DNA from: Gemmatimonadaceae bacterium | Lineage (GTDB): Bacteria > Gemmatimonadota > Gemmatimonadetes > Gemmatimonadales > Gemmatimonadaceae | Reading direction: 5' to 3' | NCBI GenBank assembly: GCA_035606695.1 | Contig: DATNEW010000015.1 | Location: forward strand, 1 to 64,000 | Length of the DNA stretch: 64,000 nucleotides | Shown here: piece after piece, positions 63,758 through 64,000 of the stretch | Layout: every line of letters starts with the position of its first letter | Position numbering within the stretch: the first letter of the stretch is position 1 | The notes under the pieces: generated by a model | What the model was told of the DNA's origin: nothing | What the model saw: the letters and a program-made list of their open reading frames with translations, nothing else | The model's database searches: none | Program-made: the position numbers and the translations under genes

Positions 63758-63776
63758 GAGCGAGTTCAAAACCTCT

Positions 63777-63870
63777 CGTCATCCCGAGCGAAGCGAGGGA
63801 TCTAACACGGTAGGTAGAGGGACGTCACTCTACCGGGACAACAGATTCCTCGCCTGCGGCTCGGAATGAC
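63777..63870. repeat. Palindromic intergenic repeat, family 1, diverged
   Basis: Starts CGTCATCCCGAGCGAAGCG and ends CGGCTCGGAATGACTGAC, with an internal hairpin (GGTAGGTAGAGGGACGTCACTC against TCTACCGGGACAACAG). It follows the gene at 63392. Confidence 0.65.
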
Positions 63871-63899
63871 TGACGCCTAAAAACGCACGCCAAAAAGCA

Positions 63900-63926
63900 A
63901 AACGCCGCGGATTAGACCGCGGCGTT
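63900..63926 (-). terminator. Intrinsic terminator of the rightmost partial gene
   Basis: AACGCCGCGG and CCGCGGCGTT (about 63901-63910 and 63917-63926) form a 10-bp stem whose loop contains the TAA stop (63912-63914) of the minus-strand gene entering from the right. A T-rich run on the minus strand (TTTTGCTTTTT) follows, as for a rho-independent terminator. Confidence 0.8.
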
Positions 63927-64000
63927 GACCAACATCGAAACCCGTTCCCGTACCGCGCGTCCAACCGGTCGCGCCACCCGGGCCGCCACCTGGCGAATGC
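63912..64000 (-). CDS. 3' end of a gene entering from the right edge
   Basis: The minus-strand frame is open from the edge to the TAA at 63912-63914 and encodes an amphipathic helical tail (RQVAARVARPVGRAVRERVSM, then LVNAAV). The stop lies inside the loop of a strong terminator, which supports this frame as real. Only 29 residues are visible, so no function can be assigned. Confidence 0.6.
   Translation of the reverse strand, partial: IRQVAARVARPVGRAVRERVSMLVNAAV

Overview
The window looks like chromosomal DNA of a high-GC, free-living Gram-negative bacterium. An outer membrane is implied by a tripartite RND pump with its own TolC-like channel, a predicted outer-membrane beta-barrel and many lipoproteins. 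Three large FtsX/MacB-type orphan permeases (ADOP family), mostly paired with PadR regulators, together with a wealth of secreted hydrolases and small orphan proteins, point to Gemmatimonadota, with Acidobacteriota as the alternative. That placement is inference from gene content. No rRNA, tRNA, transposase, integrase, phage structural gene or CRISPR array was recognised.

Layout. 1-3.7 kb: 3'-truncated MHYT-PAS sensor, DHA2-type MFS exporter and a small unknown gene. 3.8-7 kb: secreted lactonase-like metallo-hydrolase and a Tat-exported plant-like polyphenol oxidase with a small exported partner. 7-15.6 kb: orphan ADOP permease, membrane protein, RibD-like reductase/GNAT pair, fatty-acid desaturase with cold-shock protein, a TIR-like protein, a PEP-mutase-family enzyme and a secreted Ig-like protein. 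15.6-21.6 kb: PadR-ADOP pair, DUF1801 protein, beta-barrel, and a second PadR with a short permease-prefix membrane protein. 21.7-25.2 kb: very large exported beta-propeller/amidohydrolase.

25.5-38.5 kb is the most unusual part: nine tightly packed, co-directional genes with several overlapping stop/start codons. They encode a subtilisin-like protease, three large proteins with no recognised domain, three small proteins, a protein with a zinc phospholipase/P1-nuclease-like motif, and a 923-residue protein that appears to join a caspase-like region, a GH24 lysozyme and a papain-like (AvrRpt2/C39-like) protease. None has an obvious signal peptide. I read it as a multi-hydrolase effector system of unknown delivery (cytosolic suicide, lysis-released, or particle-borne).

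38.5-45.6 kb: degenerate LuxR-type regulator, proline dehydrogenase, secreted proteins, and a 2.7-kb lower-GC island bounded by perfect 57-bp direct repeats that duplicate the 3' end of a DksA/TraR-like gene. 45.9-52.8 kb: complete RND efflux operon (channel, adaptor, pump) and a divergent exported protein. 53-64 kb: PadR-ADOP pair with two palindromes upstream, rhomboid protease, release factor 3, response regulator, DUF892 ferritin-like protein, aminotransferase, PAP2 phosphatase, ferric-reductase-like membrane protein, and a partial gene entering from the right edge.

At least two families of dispersed palindromic intergenic repeats are present: one with TGTCATCC/GGATGACA ends (six sites) and one sharing an 18-nt core (two sites).
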